This document shows positions 33,101-40,865 of a DNA stretch of 64,000 bases, in pieces. Positions within the stretch are counted from its first letter, which is position 1. Every line of letters starts with the position of its first letter. The notes under the pieces were generated by a model. It was given only the letters and a program-made list of their open reading frames with translations. It ran no database searches and had not been told where the DNA came from. The DNA lies in NCBI RefSeq assembly GCF_902459465.1, contig NC_047066.1:5740377-5804376 (forward strand), written 5' to 3'. The position numbers were made by a program, and so were the translations under genes. The stretch comes from Asterias rubens (taxonomy: Eukaryota; Echinodermata; Asteroidea; Forcipulatida; Asteriidae).

Positions 33101-35867
33101 TATTCCGAAAGCTTTTTGTGTATACAAATTATGTTATGTTATGTGTTCTCCTCGGGTTAATGTTTTTTCTCGCTTTACAATTCAGTAAACACAAAAAAAA
33201 TAACACCCCAAAAACATATTTTTGAATTTTAACAGGGCTTAATAAACTCACACTAATTTTGGATGGCAACAACGTCGAACGTCCATCAAACTATGAAAGT
33301 TCGAGAAATAATCCCTTCTCATGCATGATAGGCACTATACTCATGGGATCACTGTAATAGGCAAGTCTTTTATAACTTATCAACTTCACTTTTCTGTAAA
33401 ATGTGAGCTCCTTTGGGTGTTAGTTTTTTTTCTTAAGTAGCTTATCTTTTAAACCGCTCGACCATAATCCATGTAAAATGGTCACCAAAGGATAATCCGC
33501 GATATTCGTTCCGATCATAGAACAATGTATTCCTTCTAAAACATCACAGGCCTAGCCTATACTCCGATCAGTGACGTAATTAAGGGGTACCACATGTCTG
33601 TGCCCCCCCCCCCCATGTACACTACATTTGGGATTTTCACCTTTTTATATTAAAAATTACAAGAAAAAAACATGCCGTATATATTATAAGCTTTTATGCA
33701 GTAATTTCTTGGTTTCAGACATGAGATTGTTCATCATGTCAGATTGTAGTTGTATTATAAAGAGCGCTGAAAATGGGCTTGCTTAAGAACAGATGCCAAC
33801 GGAAACTGCAGTTTCAATTGGCCATTTACAACAAAAACACTTCCGTAATTGTTTCATCTCGGCCGAACGTACTACATTGTACATGTTTTGAATAGCCAGA
33901 ACATCTCTTATATAGGTCTTATCGTCACCACTTCAAGTTCAAGACATTATATAAAAGCAGCATGTTGTAACTTGTTTGTCATAAAAACTACTTGTTATGA
34001 ACCCATTAATAATTCAATTAGTCAAAGACAAACTTACCTCGTCTTCAACTTTTTTCGAGGGGACAGAATCTGAACAGAGAAAAAAATGAGATAGGTGTTA
34101 TAAAATAAATGTTTAGTTTTTTAAACAAAGCACTTTACAATAAAAGATATGCGATCGAAGATATTATGTTTACTTTTTGTGGAACTCCATCAGACGTACA
34201 TTCTGTTTATTTATAGCTATACAAAGGTTAGCCCACCTTGTTGAGCTGTAATGGCTCCGCTTTTAACATCGGTCTCATCACTGTCACCATTACATCCCAC
34301 CTTCGATAGATGTCTTAAACGCTAAGTTTTCAAAGACGCAAAATGCGAGGTAGTTTGATTGCAAATTTCTCCCATTTAAAAAAGTCCTATACTACTCCAA
34401 CATACCTCATTTTATTAAAACATGGCGGCGCCCAAGAACATGTCACATTTTTTGTACACGTTTTTTTGGACCAATTTTCAAATCAATCACATCTGGACAA
34501 AGTCATCATTTAGTAACCCCTGTTTGTGTTATAGTAATTCCACAGATGTAAGGAATAAAATGAGGTATGTTGGAGTAGTATAGGACTTTTTTAAATGGGA
34601 GAAATTTGCAATCAAACTACATCGCATTTTGCGTCTTTGAAAACTTAGCGTTTAAGACATGTATCGAAGGTGGGCTGTAATGGTGACAGTGATGAGACCG
34701 ATGTTAAAAGCGGAGCCATTACAGCTCAACAAGGTGGGCTATACAAAGGTGTGCGAGTGGGTTTCCTTTATTGGCACCTAAATCGTTATTGAGGAAATAT
34801 GAAATCTAGTTCAGATCGACCACCTGGGTTTGGTGGAATCAGTGTACGTTTTGTGAGCAGAGGCAATTTAATTAGTATATTTTAACGGGTTTTTTTTTTT
34901 GCAATCCGCATGAATACAACAAATTTGGTATCAATATATAGGCATTAAGACTGCAGTATATAAAAACCGTTCGAGGTGGATTAATAACAAAAACAATTTA
35001 TTGCACTCACATGATTTCGCACTTTAGGAACTATTCAGAATTAGTAAATTAATGTTAATATATTTAGATTTTTTAAAGTTGTAATATACGACGTGGCCTG
35101 ACATGTGACCTGACACACACCCACGCAACCCACCCACAATTTTCATATTGAATGGCTTCACACCGATCCGAAGAACAAAATAATGTGTTAAAATAAAATA
35201 AAAATGTTTTAGATCAAAGGTCTCCAACACCAGTAGTTATCAACAGCTTTCCTGGCTTAAACAAACACCTTTTGTTCTAGTTTAATCCAAAATGAAGTTG
35301 AAGATCTTGTCCAGTGTGCTCTTTTGTCTTCCCTTTCGTTTCCCCAACAGAATTTCGATTTTCACTGTTATAGGCCCCATACGTTTGACCGGACCCACCC
35401 GCACCCACCCACAATTTCAGGGCAAACAAAATCGAACGGTCCTTGTGTATAAACCATGACGATCAATAAGAACAAAAAGTCGGCTAAACACTGAAATCAT
35501 AATATTATTTTGTTCACGAAGATTGCCTGGAAGTTGTTTCCCGAGCTGCCTCGTGTGATGAGTGGCACGGTCCCTATATATTTCACCTACTTTATATAAA
35601 AGTTTACCTCTTGGTCGGGGTTTCATGGAGTCAACACCAGCTCTATTCGGAAAGTCGTTTCTCCTCTTTCCTTTCATTACGTGGCTTTTCTAATAGAAGA
35701 AGTCGAGTGACTGTGGCTTTTTTTTTTTACCCTGACTTTGTTTGTCTCACAATAAAAAGTTTAGGCTTACCTCTTGGTCGGAGTTTCATGGAGTCAACAC
35801 CAGGTCGGAGTTTCATGGAGTCAACACCAGCTCTATTCGGAAAGTCGTTTCTCCTCTTTCCTTTCAT
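18131..35867 (-). CDS. PAW-domain protein without a peptide:N-glycanase core, predicted CaaX end
   Basis: Seven exons read leftward with GT-AG borders and joining phases: 35771-35867, 34038-34069, 28005-28193, 22167-22347, 20858-21018, 19361-19933 and 18131-18199, giving 433 residues. Residues about 55-220 match the PAW domain at the C-terminus of NGLY1/PNG1: AIQGWDNGVYAAVNIHR, MVYLTRKSG, ISWKVDLIDTGLVVDSIQ, NGGIVTYDI, and an LSG..EQTQLLYQ block near the end. In NGLY1 this domain binds mannose-type glycans. The transglutaminase-like core and PUB domain are absent. Residues 221-411 are one long exon, polar and probably disordered, with a basic patch (RKHYGRKLSPGSHRSHK). The last exon gives RRRFCKGSMCTIS and a stop, a CaaX-like box after three Arg. 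An alternative first exon lies at 35608-35677. The start ATG at 35867 has an in-frame stop upstream. Function is not known. Confidence 0.82.
18232..18288. mobile_element. MITE-A fragment
   Basis: Only the right end is present: AAGTTTTTATGCTAACAATT followed by GGAGTAATTACCAATAGTG and CCTTTAA. It lies about 30 bp inside the last intron of the PAW-domain gene, near the acceptor at 18200. Confidence 0.6.
20230..20370. repeat. Dispersed repeat 'ATTGCCTTGGTGC', shared with 24880-25075
   Basis: The order 'gaggcattgaaggcaattgcc', 'ggtcattgcc', 'ttgaaatg', 'gaaaatgccttggtg' and 'aggcctg' recurs near 24880-25075; shorter pieces are near 3130-3280, 21885-21990 and 23540. The class is unknown; no TIR is clear. 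Confidence 0.5.
20444..20804. mobile_element. MITE-A copy, diverged subfamily
   Basis: Left end TTAAAGGGAAGGTACAAGTT, right end CGTGTTCAGTGCCTTTAA. Internal blocks keep the MITE-A order, with 'accaagtaagaacactggtc' near the right end. Located in the intron between PAW exons 5 and 6. Confidence 0.7.
22490..22860. repeat. tRNA-like and repeat-derived stretch in PAW gene intron
   Basis: Contains GGCGTGATTTGAACCGGGGT and 'ggattcaaacccacaacc', both like inverted tRNA B boxes, so one or two SINE heads in minus orientation are likely. Boundaries cannot be set by eye. Confidence 0.35.
22861..25959. other. Intron between PAW exons 3 and 4, no gene recognised
   Basis: Part of the 5.7 kb intron 22348-28004. 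It carries a copy of the 'ATTGCCTTGGTGC' repeat at about 24880-25075 and poly-A/T runs. ORFs here have no family resemblance. Confidence 0.5.
25960..26345. mobile_element. MITE-A copy, complete
   Basis: Left end TTAAAGGCAGTGGACACTAT, right end GTGTCCACTGCCTTTAA, inner palindrome TTTCGAGACCTCAGG/CTTGAGGTATCGAAAT. TTAA at both ends. In the PAW gene intron 22348-28004. Confidence 0.88.
27150..27330. repeat. Four degenerate tandem units, 'GGAAGTTAATTCCCATCCA'
   Basis: Units of roughly 45-50 bp, each with a core like GAAGTTAATTCCCATCCACC, at about 27165, 27200, 27228, 27263 and 27303. Intronic. Confidence 0.6.
27720..28004. repeat. Three tandem units (about 108-118 bp) reaching the PAW exon 3 donor
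   Basis: The words GACATCCACAAACAAATTAA and 'acatggacaa' recur at about 27731, 27837 and 27954. The unit includes a CCATCTC segment: once at about 27789-27797 in the repeat and once at 28004-28010, where it is the real end of exon 28005-28193. So the splice donor region is part of the repeated unit. Confidence 0.65.
28606..28690 (-). mobile_element. tRNA-like SINE head, minus strand
   Basis: On the plus strand AGCGAGATTTGAACCAACGA looks like an inverted B box and CCAACTGAGCCATC like an inverted A box. Similar heads are at 58868-58935 and 49741-49830. No intact cloverleaf acceptor stem was found. Confidence 0.5.
29067..29522. repeat. Tandem duplication, period about 228 bp
   Basis: The segment starting ACTGCAGTCATTTACGGCTA at 29067 repeats at 29295 with about 95% identity by eye, through TGTAGCTGATGTGGCTGCAT at both ends. 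In the intron 28194-34037 of the PAW gene. Confidence 0.85.
29666..30034. mobile_element. MITE-A copy, diverged subfamily
   Basis: Left end TTTAAACTTGGTAATTACTC, right end ACATGTCCAGTGCCTTTA. Closest to the copy at 20444-20804, sharing 'gagcaatggagagctgttg'. Confidence 0.6.
30643..30826. mobile_element. Fold-back element 'GGGCCCAATTTCATAAA' family
   Basis: Left end GGGTCCAATTTCATAAAAC, right end TTTTATAAAAAAGGGCCC. The interior has AGCTAAGCAACG and AACTGGTCACCAGCT as in the copies at 52001 and 56514. Confidence 0.65.
31830..32170. repeat. Dispersed repeat related to 2930-3115
   Basis: Shares GATTATTCTTCCTGC, a 'gcgatatctaaaaa' block and ACCTTTTGAAAT with the earlier copy, and includes GGTAATCACCAATAAAATGA at the left. 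Intronic, non-coding. Confidence 0.45.
32653..33019. mobile_element. MITE-B copy, complete
   Basis: Left end TTAAAGCCATTGGACCCTTT, right end AAGGTCCAATGGCTTTAA. The inner palindrome reads TTCTCGATATCGAGAA. Both ends are bounded by TTAA. The interior block 'gctcaatcggtcatcgga' is shared with MITE-A. Confidence 0.8.
33603..34037. other. PAW intron end: poly-C run and unassigned sequence
   Basis: A run of about 12 C near 33602-33613, then AT-rich sequence to the exon at 34038-34069. No other feature was seen. Confidence 0.4.
34231..34739. mobile_element. Long inverted repeat, arms about 190 bp, flanked by a direct repeat
   Basis: The left arm starts GCCCACCTTGTTGAGCTGTA and the right arm ends TACAGCTCAACAAGGTGGGC. 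Arms run about 34231-34425 and 34548-34739 with only a few mismatches, around a loop of about 120 bp that contains ACATGGCGGCGCCCAAGAAC. The 12-mer CTATACAAAGGT occurs directly on both sides, as expected for a target site duplication. Located 160 bp upstream of PAW exon 2, in its first intron. No transposase is encoded. Confidence 0.82.
35080..35480. repeat. Two copies of an 'ACCCACCCACAATTT' segment in the PAW first intron
   Basis: 'cgcaacccacccacaatttt' near 35125 and 'cgcacccacccacaatttca' near 35400 are each followed by a block with 'gaacaaaa'. They look like two diverged copies of a longer unit of about 275 bp. Confidence 0.4.
35608..35677 (-). CDS. Alternative first coding exon (copy 1) of the PAW-domain gene
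   Basis: A 70-bp open stretch starts ATG at 35677 and ends at a GTAAAC donor, in the same phase (one base over) as the exon at 35771-35867. It encodes MKGKRRNDFPNRAGVDSMK and then PRPR. It differs from copy 2 by one residue in the last part (P for L) and by lacking a 9-codon internal duplication. An in-frame TAG lies 4 codons upstream of the ATG. It is either an alternative promoter/first exon or an unused duplicate. With it the protein would have 424 residues. Confidence 0.6.
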
Positions 35868-35880
35868 TACGTGGCTTTTA
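35608..35880. repeat. Tandem duplication of the PAW first exon region
   Basis: About 35608-35697 and 35771-35880 match closely: 'ctcttggtcgg', 'tttcatggagtcaacaccag', 'ctctattcggaaagtcgttt' and 'cctttcattacgtggctttt'. Within the second copy, 27 bp (GAGTTTCATGGAGTCAACAC and flanks) are doubled. Confidence 0.9.
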
Positions 35881-37054
35881 TGATAGGTGAAGTCATCCTA
35901 AGACTGAGCTCGCTGATGATAGTCCTATAACCGTCTGAAACAAAATAAAAGTATAACATTTCATCCACTTATTAATTAACTTCCGTCGTGTGGTAGTAGG
36001 CCTACATGGATGCAACAACTAGCTCAGTCTAAAAATACACTCCGAGGAACATAGAAAGTGGTGTTTCGATGCCAAGCGTGATTGGGTTTTTTGTTATGCG
36101 GGGGGGGGGGGATGGTTAATGTGTCGATTTTTTTTTAACCCATTATATTTAATTATTCATCCCTCCCTCTCATGCTTCAATGCTTGGATAAGAGCGCGTT
36201 ACGTGATCATGTTTTATTTTACCTGAGTTAACCCATACTACCACCTCCATGGTTAATCCATCAACCATGCATGTAAGCTCAGCCCATAGCAAACAATGTA
36301 CATGTATATTTTTACCCAGTCATAGCAACCAGCAATGGCTTAACCATGCATTTAAGTATGAAGGTCAAAGACGTTTTTGTTGTTGTTGTTTTGGGTTTTT
36401 TTTGACTTTTTTATTAGGCCCTATTATTTACATTGTATACAATGGGCTTCTTATTTTGTGGGGGATTTAGTTTTAGTGTTGGCATTATTGGTTGCGAGTG
36501 TGTGTACATGTAGACCAATGATGTGTTTTTGTGTGACTAGTTTCACAAAAATTGTAATACCCCTGCCCGTAAAAAATACTCTGCTGTAACACAATCCAAT
36601 TACGAAGACACAATAGGGGTGATCAATTAGCACAATGGGTACGTCCTGCGCGCGCGGGAACAGCAAACCGCCACACACAGCTTGACAACATCAAAGGAGA
36701 GCGTTTGGTTGGATAGCATGCGTGTGGTGGCCGTAGCCTGCTCAAAAGAATAATATTCATGTACACACGTGTAATTTACATGTACAGTATAAACACAATT
36801 AAAGTAACTTTTTGGCAATTAATGTTTGAACAAAAAAACTGGAGGTTATTTTGTATAACTATCTTATGATCACATATAAAGCAGGCATAGAAGGGAAAAG
36901 TATGACAAAGGGCAACAAATGGCAAAACTTAAAAATAAGTAGGTGGAACAGTTTAGTTTAAATCCATTCGTTGCTCAATTTGTAAAAGTTGTTTTTATAA
37001 AGGCCTAGGCCCTAGCTACAACTTTTACCTCAGTCCAATCAAAATTTCCCACCA
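35881..37054. other. Region upstream of the PAW gene; no gene seen
   Basis: Presumably holds the PAW gene promoter on the minus strand. It contains poly-G (about 36099-36109) and poly-T runs. No other exon, tRNA head or TIR was recognised. Confidence 0.4.
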
Positions 37055-37430
37055 TTAAAGGCAGTGGACACTATTGGTAATTGTCAAAGACTCGACTAGC
37101 CTTCACAGTTGGTGTATAAATAAATAACAAACCTGTGAAAATTGGTCATCGAGAGTTGCGCGATAATAATGAAAGAAAAAAACAACATTGTCACACGAAG
37201 TTGTGTGCTTTCAGATTCTTGATTTCTAGACCCCAAGTTCGAAATCTGAGGTCTCGAAATCAAATTCGTGGAAAATTACTTCTTTCTTTCTCAAAAACTA
37301 TGGCACTTCAGAGGGAGCCGTTTCTCACAATGTTTTATACCATCAACCTCTCCCCATTACTCGTTTACCAAGTAAGGTTTTATGATTATAATTATTATGA
37401 GTAACTACCAACAGTGTCCACTGCCTTTAA
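37055..37430. mobile_element. MITE-A copy, complete
   Basis: Left end TTAAAGGCAGTGGACACTAT, right end GTGTCCACTGCCTTTAA, inner palindrome GATTTCTAGACCCCAAG/CTGAGGTCTCGAAATC. TTAA at both ends. It ends 11 bp before the duplicated H2B 3' flank. Confidence 0.87.
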
Positions 37431-37440
37431 AACATACTTA

Positions 37441-37696
37441 TTTTATTTCTAATTCCTCGAACCATGTTGAAACTGCTCTTTCGTTTATTAAAATAAAATA
37501 CCAGCTAGCCTTAAAAATAAAATAAACTAAACAAACAGCTCAGTAATCTCTTTTTTGAATATGTGGTTTATTTTATTTCTAATTCCTCGAACCATGTTGA
37601 AACTGCTCTTTCGTTTATTAAAATAAAATGCCAGCTAGCCTTAAAAATAAAATAAACTAAACAGACAGCTCAGTAATCTCTTTTTTGAATATGTGG
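37441..37696. repeat. 130-bp tandem duplication of the H2B 3' flank
   Basis: TTTTATTTCTAATTCCTCGA at 37441 recurs at 37571. Each copy ends with the histone downstream element CTCTTTTTTGAAT, at 37548-37560 and 37678-37690 (plus-strand spelling). Only the second copy is next to the H2B stem-loop. Confidence 0.9.
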
Positions 37697-37697
37697 T

Positions 37698-37713
37698 GGC
37701 TCTGAAAAGAGCC
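37698..37713 (-). terminator. Histone mRNA 3' stem-loop of H2B
   Basis: On the minus strand GGCTCTTTTCAGAGCC, the canonical 6-bp stem and TTTC-type loop, preceded by CCAACC and followed by ACCA. The downstream purine-rich element CAAAAAAGAG lies 10-20 bases further. It is bound by SLBP and directs U7-dependent cleavage in place of polyadenylation. Confidence 0.95.
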
Positions 37714-37743
37714 GGTTGGTTTTTTGGCGTACAAATACACCGT

Positions 37744-38112
37744 CTATTTGGAGGTGGTGTACTTGGTGACAGCCTTGGTTCCTTCACTGACGGCGTGCTT
37801 GGCCAGCTCACCGGGCAGAAGGAGTCGGACTGCGGTCTGGACTTCACGGCTGGTGATGGTGGACTTCTTGTTGTAGTGGGCCAGGCGGGAAGCCTCGGCG
37901 GCAATACGCTCGAAGATGTCGTTGACGAAGCTGTTCATGATGCTCATGGCACGGCTGGAGATGCCGGTGTCTGGGTGCACTTGCTTCATCACCTTGTAGA
38001 TGTAGATTCCATAGCTCTCCTTTCTCTTTCTGCGTCTCTTCTTGTCGGTACGGGGAGCACCCTTGGCCTTACCGGCCTTCTTCTGTCCCTTTCCACTTGG
38101 TTTAGGAGGCAT
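37744..38112 (-). CDS. H2B: Histone H2B
   Basis: An intronless ORF of 122 residues from the ATG at 38112; upstream in-frame codons to 38169 are 5' UTR, since echinoderm H2B starts (M)PPKPSGKG. The basic tail ([20 protein letters not shown]) precedes the histone fold, with [34 protein letters not shown] and the end [11 protein letters not shown], which holds the ubiquitylated Lys. Core nucleosome subunit pairing with H2A. The sea-star-type N-terminus PPKP is known to be N-methylated on proline. Divergent from the H2A gene with 438 bp between start codons. Replication-dependent type, judged by its stem-loop and lack of introns. Confidence 0.98.
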   Translation of the reverse strand: MPPKPSGKGQKKAGKAKGAPRTDKKRRRKRKESYGIYIYKVMKQVHPDTGISSRAMSIMNSFVNDIFERIAAEASRLAHYNKKSTITSREVQTAVRLLLPGELAKHAVSEGTKAVTKYTTSK

Positions 38113-38550
38113 GATGATTGTTTGGTTGTCGATTGAAAATCGGAATGATGAAAACTTGAAGTCTTGCACTATTTATAGTTTGCAATATGCAAATTATTAT
38201 CCAAAACGGGTTTCACCTCTGCCCGCCTTAAATGTACCGCTCTAAAAAGACCCGAAATGATTGGCTACGTATTGCACACGGCACTACAGCGCCGAGGTGA
38301 AAAGACACGACCATTGGCTACGCGTTGCACACGGCGTAAAAATTATTGATGTCAGTGCGGACGTCGTACAAATCACTTCTCCAACAGAGACGATGGCGCT
38401 TATTTTAAACTGATTTCATTGGTTGATAGAAAATCCGGTAAAACCACGGTTGGAGCCGTTGGTGAGCCTATAAAAGCTCTCAAACCGCGGCAAATTTTCA
38501 ACATTCTGAATTTTTCTTGTTGAATTTTAACATCAACAAATCTAACAATC
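38113..38550. promoter_or_regulatory. Bidirectional H2B/H2A promoter
   Basis: TATA-like boxes lie on both sides: minus-strand TATAAAT at 38171-38177 (59 bp from the H2B ATG) and plus-strand TATAAAA at 38469-38475 (76 bp from the H2A ATG). Inverted CCAAT boxes are at 38260-38266 and 38313-38319 (ATTGGCT) and near 38418 (ATTGG). 'ttggctacg' plus 'ttgcacacggc' occurs twice (38261 and 38314), so about 53 bp is repeated. Arrangement fits co-expression in S phase. Confidence 0.8.
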
Positions 38551-38928
38551 ATGTCTGGACGTGGAAAGGGAGGAAAGGCACGCGCCAAGGCAAAGAGCCG
38601 ATCCGCAAGAGCTGGGCTTCAGTTCCCCGTGGGCCGTGTCCACCGTTTCCTTCGCAAGGGCAACTATGCCCAGAGAGTCGGAGCTGGTGCCCCGGTCTAC
38701 TTGGCTGCCGTCATGGAGTACTTGGCAGCTGAGATCCTCGAGTTGGCCGGTAACGCCGCCCGTGACAACAAGAAGACAAGAATCAACCCCCGTCACTTGC
38801 AACTTGCCATCCGCAACGACGAAGAGTTGAACAAGCTTCTCAGTGGAGTCACCATCGCCCAAGGTGGTGTACTGCCCAACATCCAGGCTGTTCTCCTGCC
38901 CAAGAAGACCGCCAAGGCTGCCAAATAA
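38551..38928 (+). CDS. H2A: Histone H2A
   Basis: An intronless ORF of 125 residues opening [20 protein letters not shown], then the histone fold [19 protein letters not shown]. The acidic-patch residues are seen in [10 protein letters not shown] and NDEELNKLL, and the docking and C-terminal tail in [15 protein letters not shown], ending KTAKAAK. It lacks the SQ(E/D) motif of H2A.X and the H2A.Z-specific sequence, so it is canonical. Forms the dimer with H2B. Codon use is GC-rich compared with the surrounding AT-rich DNA, usual for replication histones. Confidence 0.98.
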   Translation: MSGRGKGGKARAKAKSRSARAGLQFPVGRVHRFLRKGNYAQRVGAGAPVYLAAVMEYLAAEILELAGNAARDNKKTRINPRHLQLAIRNDEELNKLLSGVTIAQGGVLPNIQAVLLPKKTAKAAK

Positions 38929-38958
38929 GCGCTGTAACTTCATCTTCAAAAACCAACC

Positions 38959-38974
38959 GGCTCTTTTCAGAGCC
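38959..38974 (+). terminator. Histone mRNA 3' stem-loop of H2A
   Basis: GGCTCTTTTCAGAGCC preceded by ACCAACC and followed by ACCACT; the downstream element CAAAAAAGAG starts near 38984. The stop-to-stem distance is 30 bases. Same signal as for H2B on the other strand. Confidence 0.95.
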
Positions 38975-40046
38975 ACCACTTATTCAAAAAAGAGATACGT
39001 TCCTATGCTTGTCGTGTTTATTATACAAATTTAAATAAACTTTTTGGTAGGCCCTAATTCTTATATTATTTATCCCCACTTTTTTTAACAGGATTTTGAA
39101 CACGAACTAAACTTACAGTTCATCAATTGAATTTGTTTGTATTCCTGTGTAGTAGGACTAGGCCTTTGATGATGTTGTACATACACTGTATGGGATATGC
39201 AGTCTAAAACATTCAGTACACGACAAAATTCAACATTTTGCTTATCGCCAGTAGTAGATCACATCACCATGATATTATAGACTAATGTTGTCTAGAACCC
39301 ATTGCAATTGTTGAAAGATTTGGCTATAGGCTACTTGACACGCAAGATCGGGCTTTTCGTTATGCATCATGTCTTGAACACAAACGAGCAACCTTGGTTC
39401 TGTACAGCCCGGTCCAATTAAGTGCTAATTAGTGCTCAGCCCGACTCGCCTGTATTAAAGGCCAGCAGTCCACTATACCTGGCACACTCATTAGCTACCA
39501 CCATCCTGAAATCAATAAACCTAACCAGCTGCAGAGTGACCACAGCAACAGTTCTGGTTGATGGACCCATTTTTAATATTTTCATGGTGGTGGTCTTGGT
39601 TTTTTTTATCGATATGTTGCATGCAGGGTTGAGCATCATTCTAGACTTGTGGACAAGTCGTTAAATCGGCCCCACGCGCTAAGATAGTGCTCTCGCGCGA
39701 ACTGATGGCTCCCCGATTTCGAAATCGGGGAGCCATCAGTTCGCGCGAGAGCTAGCAGTGATCTCGCGAGAGCACTATCTTAGCGCGTAGGGCCGATTTA
39801 ACGACTTGTCCACAAGTCTAGCATCATCCCTGTGTGTGTAGGGGGTTATGCATCATCCCTGTGTAGTAGGCCTATAGCAGGCCCCGCATGCAGAACCGAC
39901 CGTAACCTCACAGCTGAAACCTAACAGAACGCACATTGAATAACATTATTATAGATACTCGTGCATTATCGGCTTTTTGTCAATATTTTGTTATAAAAAC
40001 ACCATCGGCAACTTTTAAAAACGTCTTAACTTTTTCTTGTCGAACG
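38975..40046. other. Intergenic sequence after H2A
   Basis: No gene was recognised; no further histone gene follows. The only defined element is the long palindrome at 39641-39821. 'gcatcatccctgtgt' occurs at about 39822 and 39850, a small tandem duplication. Confidence 0.5.
39641..39821. mobile_element. Near-perfect palindrome of 181 bp (fold-back element)
   Basis: The left arm starts CTAGACTTGTGGACAAGTCG and the right arm ends CGACTTGTCCACAAGTCTAG. The dyad centre is CCCCGATTTCGAAATCGGGG. Arms of about 80 bp match almost base for base; the right arm has an extra segment of about 20 bp containing TCTCGCGAGA. GC-rich compared with its surroundings. Flanking GCATCAT on the left and right looks like a short direct repeat. 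Confidence 0.9.
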
Positions 40047-40373
40047 CAAAGACACTGGACACTATTTGTAATTGTTAAACACCCATGTCTTCTCGCTTGG
40101 TGCATCTCAACATAATTATGCATAAAATAACAAACCTGTGAAAATTGGAGCTCAATCGGTCATCGAGAGTTGCGAGATAATAATGAAAGAAAAAACAACA
40201 TTGTCACACGAAGTTGTGTGCTTTCAGATGCTTGATTTCGAGACCTCAAGTTCTAAATCCGAGGTCTCGAAATCAAATTCGTGGAAAATTACTTCTTTCT
40301 CGAAAACTATGTCACTTCAGAGGGAGCCGTTTCGCTGATAATTATTTTGAGTAATTACCAATAGTGTCCACTG
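40047..40373. mobile_element. MITE-A copy, internal deletion and damaged right end
   Basis: Left part AAGACACTGGACACTATTTG, inner palindrome TTTCGAGACCTCAAG/CCGAGGTCTCGAAAT, then a jump from 'gagccgtttc' to 'gctgataattattttgag' that removes about 50 bp. The right end stops at GTGTCCACTG. Confidence 0.8.
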
Positions 40374-40524
40374 ACAACTGCACGTTCACTCCTCCATGTT
40401 TATGCCAAGGATGCGTTCGTCATTATTTGTTGGAGTAATTAGGTCCCTACCTTTAATTAAGTATAATAAAAGATATCATTCAATCTATTTCATGGTCACT
40501 ATATTGAATGAGAAGGTATAGGAA

Positions 40525-40865
40525 CTGTTAAAGACTAGTCTTCACACCTGGTGTATCTCAACATATGCATAATAAAACAAACCTGTGAAAATTTGGCTCA
40601 ATCGGTCGTCGAAGTTGCGCGATAATAATGGGGAAAAAACACCCTTGTCACACGAAGTTGTGTGCTTTCTGATGCTTGATTTCGAGACCTCAAATTCTAA
40701 ACTTGAGGTCTCGAAATCAAATTCGTGGAAAATTACTTCTTTCTCGAAAACTACAGTACTTCAGAGGGAGCCGTTTCTCACAATGTTTTATACCATCAAC
40801 CCCTCCCCGATACTCTTTACCAAGTAAGGTTTTATGCTAATTACCAATAGTGTCCACTGCCTTTA
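40525..40865. mobile_element. MITE-A copy, left end missing
   Basis: Begins within the family at 'gttaaagactagtcttc'; the inner palindrome TTTCGAGACCTCAAAT/CTTGAGGTCTCGAAAT is intact; the right end is GTGTCCACTGCCTTTAA. It lies 150 bp from the preceding copy in the same orientation. Confidence 0.82.

Noticed and set aside
18131..35867. Calling the PAW gene NGLY1
   Set aside because: No PUB domain, no transglutaminase-like core and no room for them: the first exon has its own ATG and an upstream in-frame stop, and no matching exon lies between 35881 and the histone genes.
38542..38979. 145-codon minus-strand ORF over H2A and the plus-strand ORF over H2B
   Set aside because: Antisense shadows of the GC-rich histone genes.
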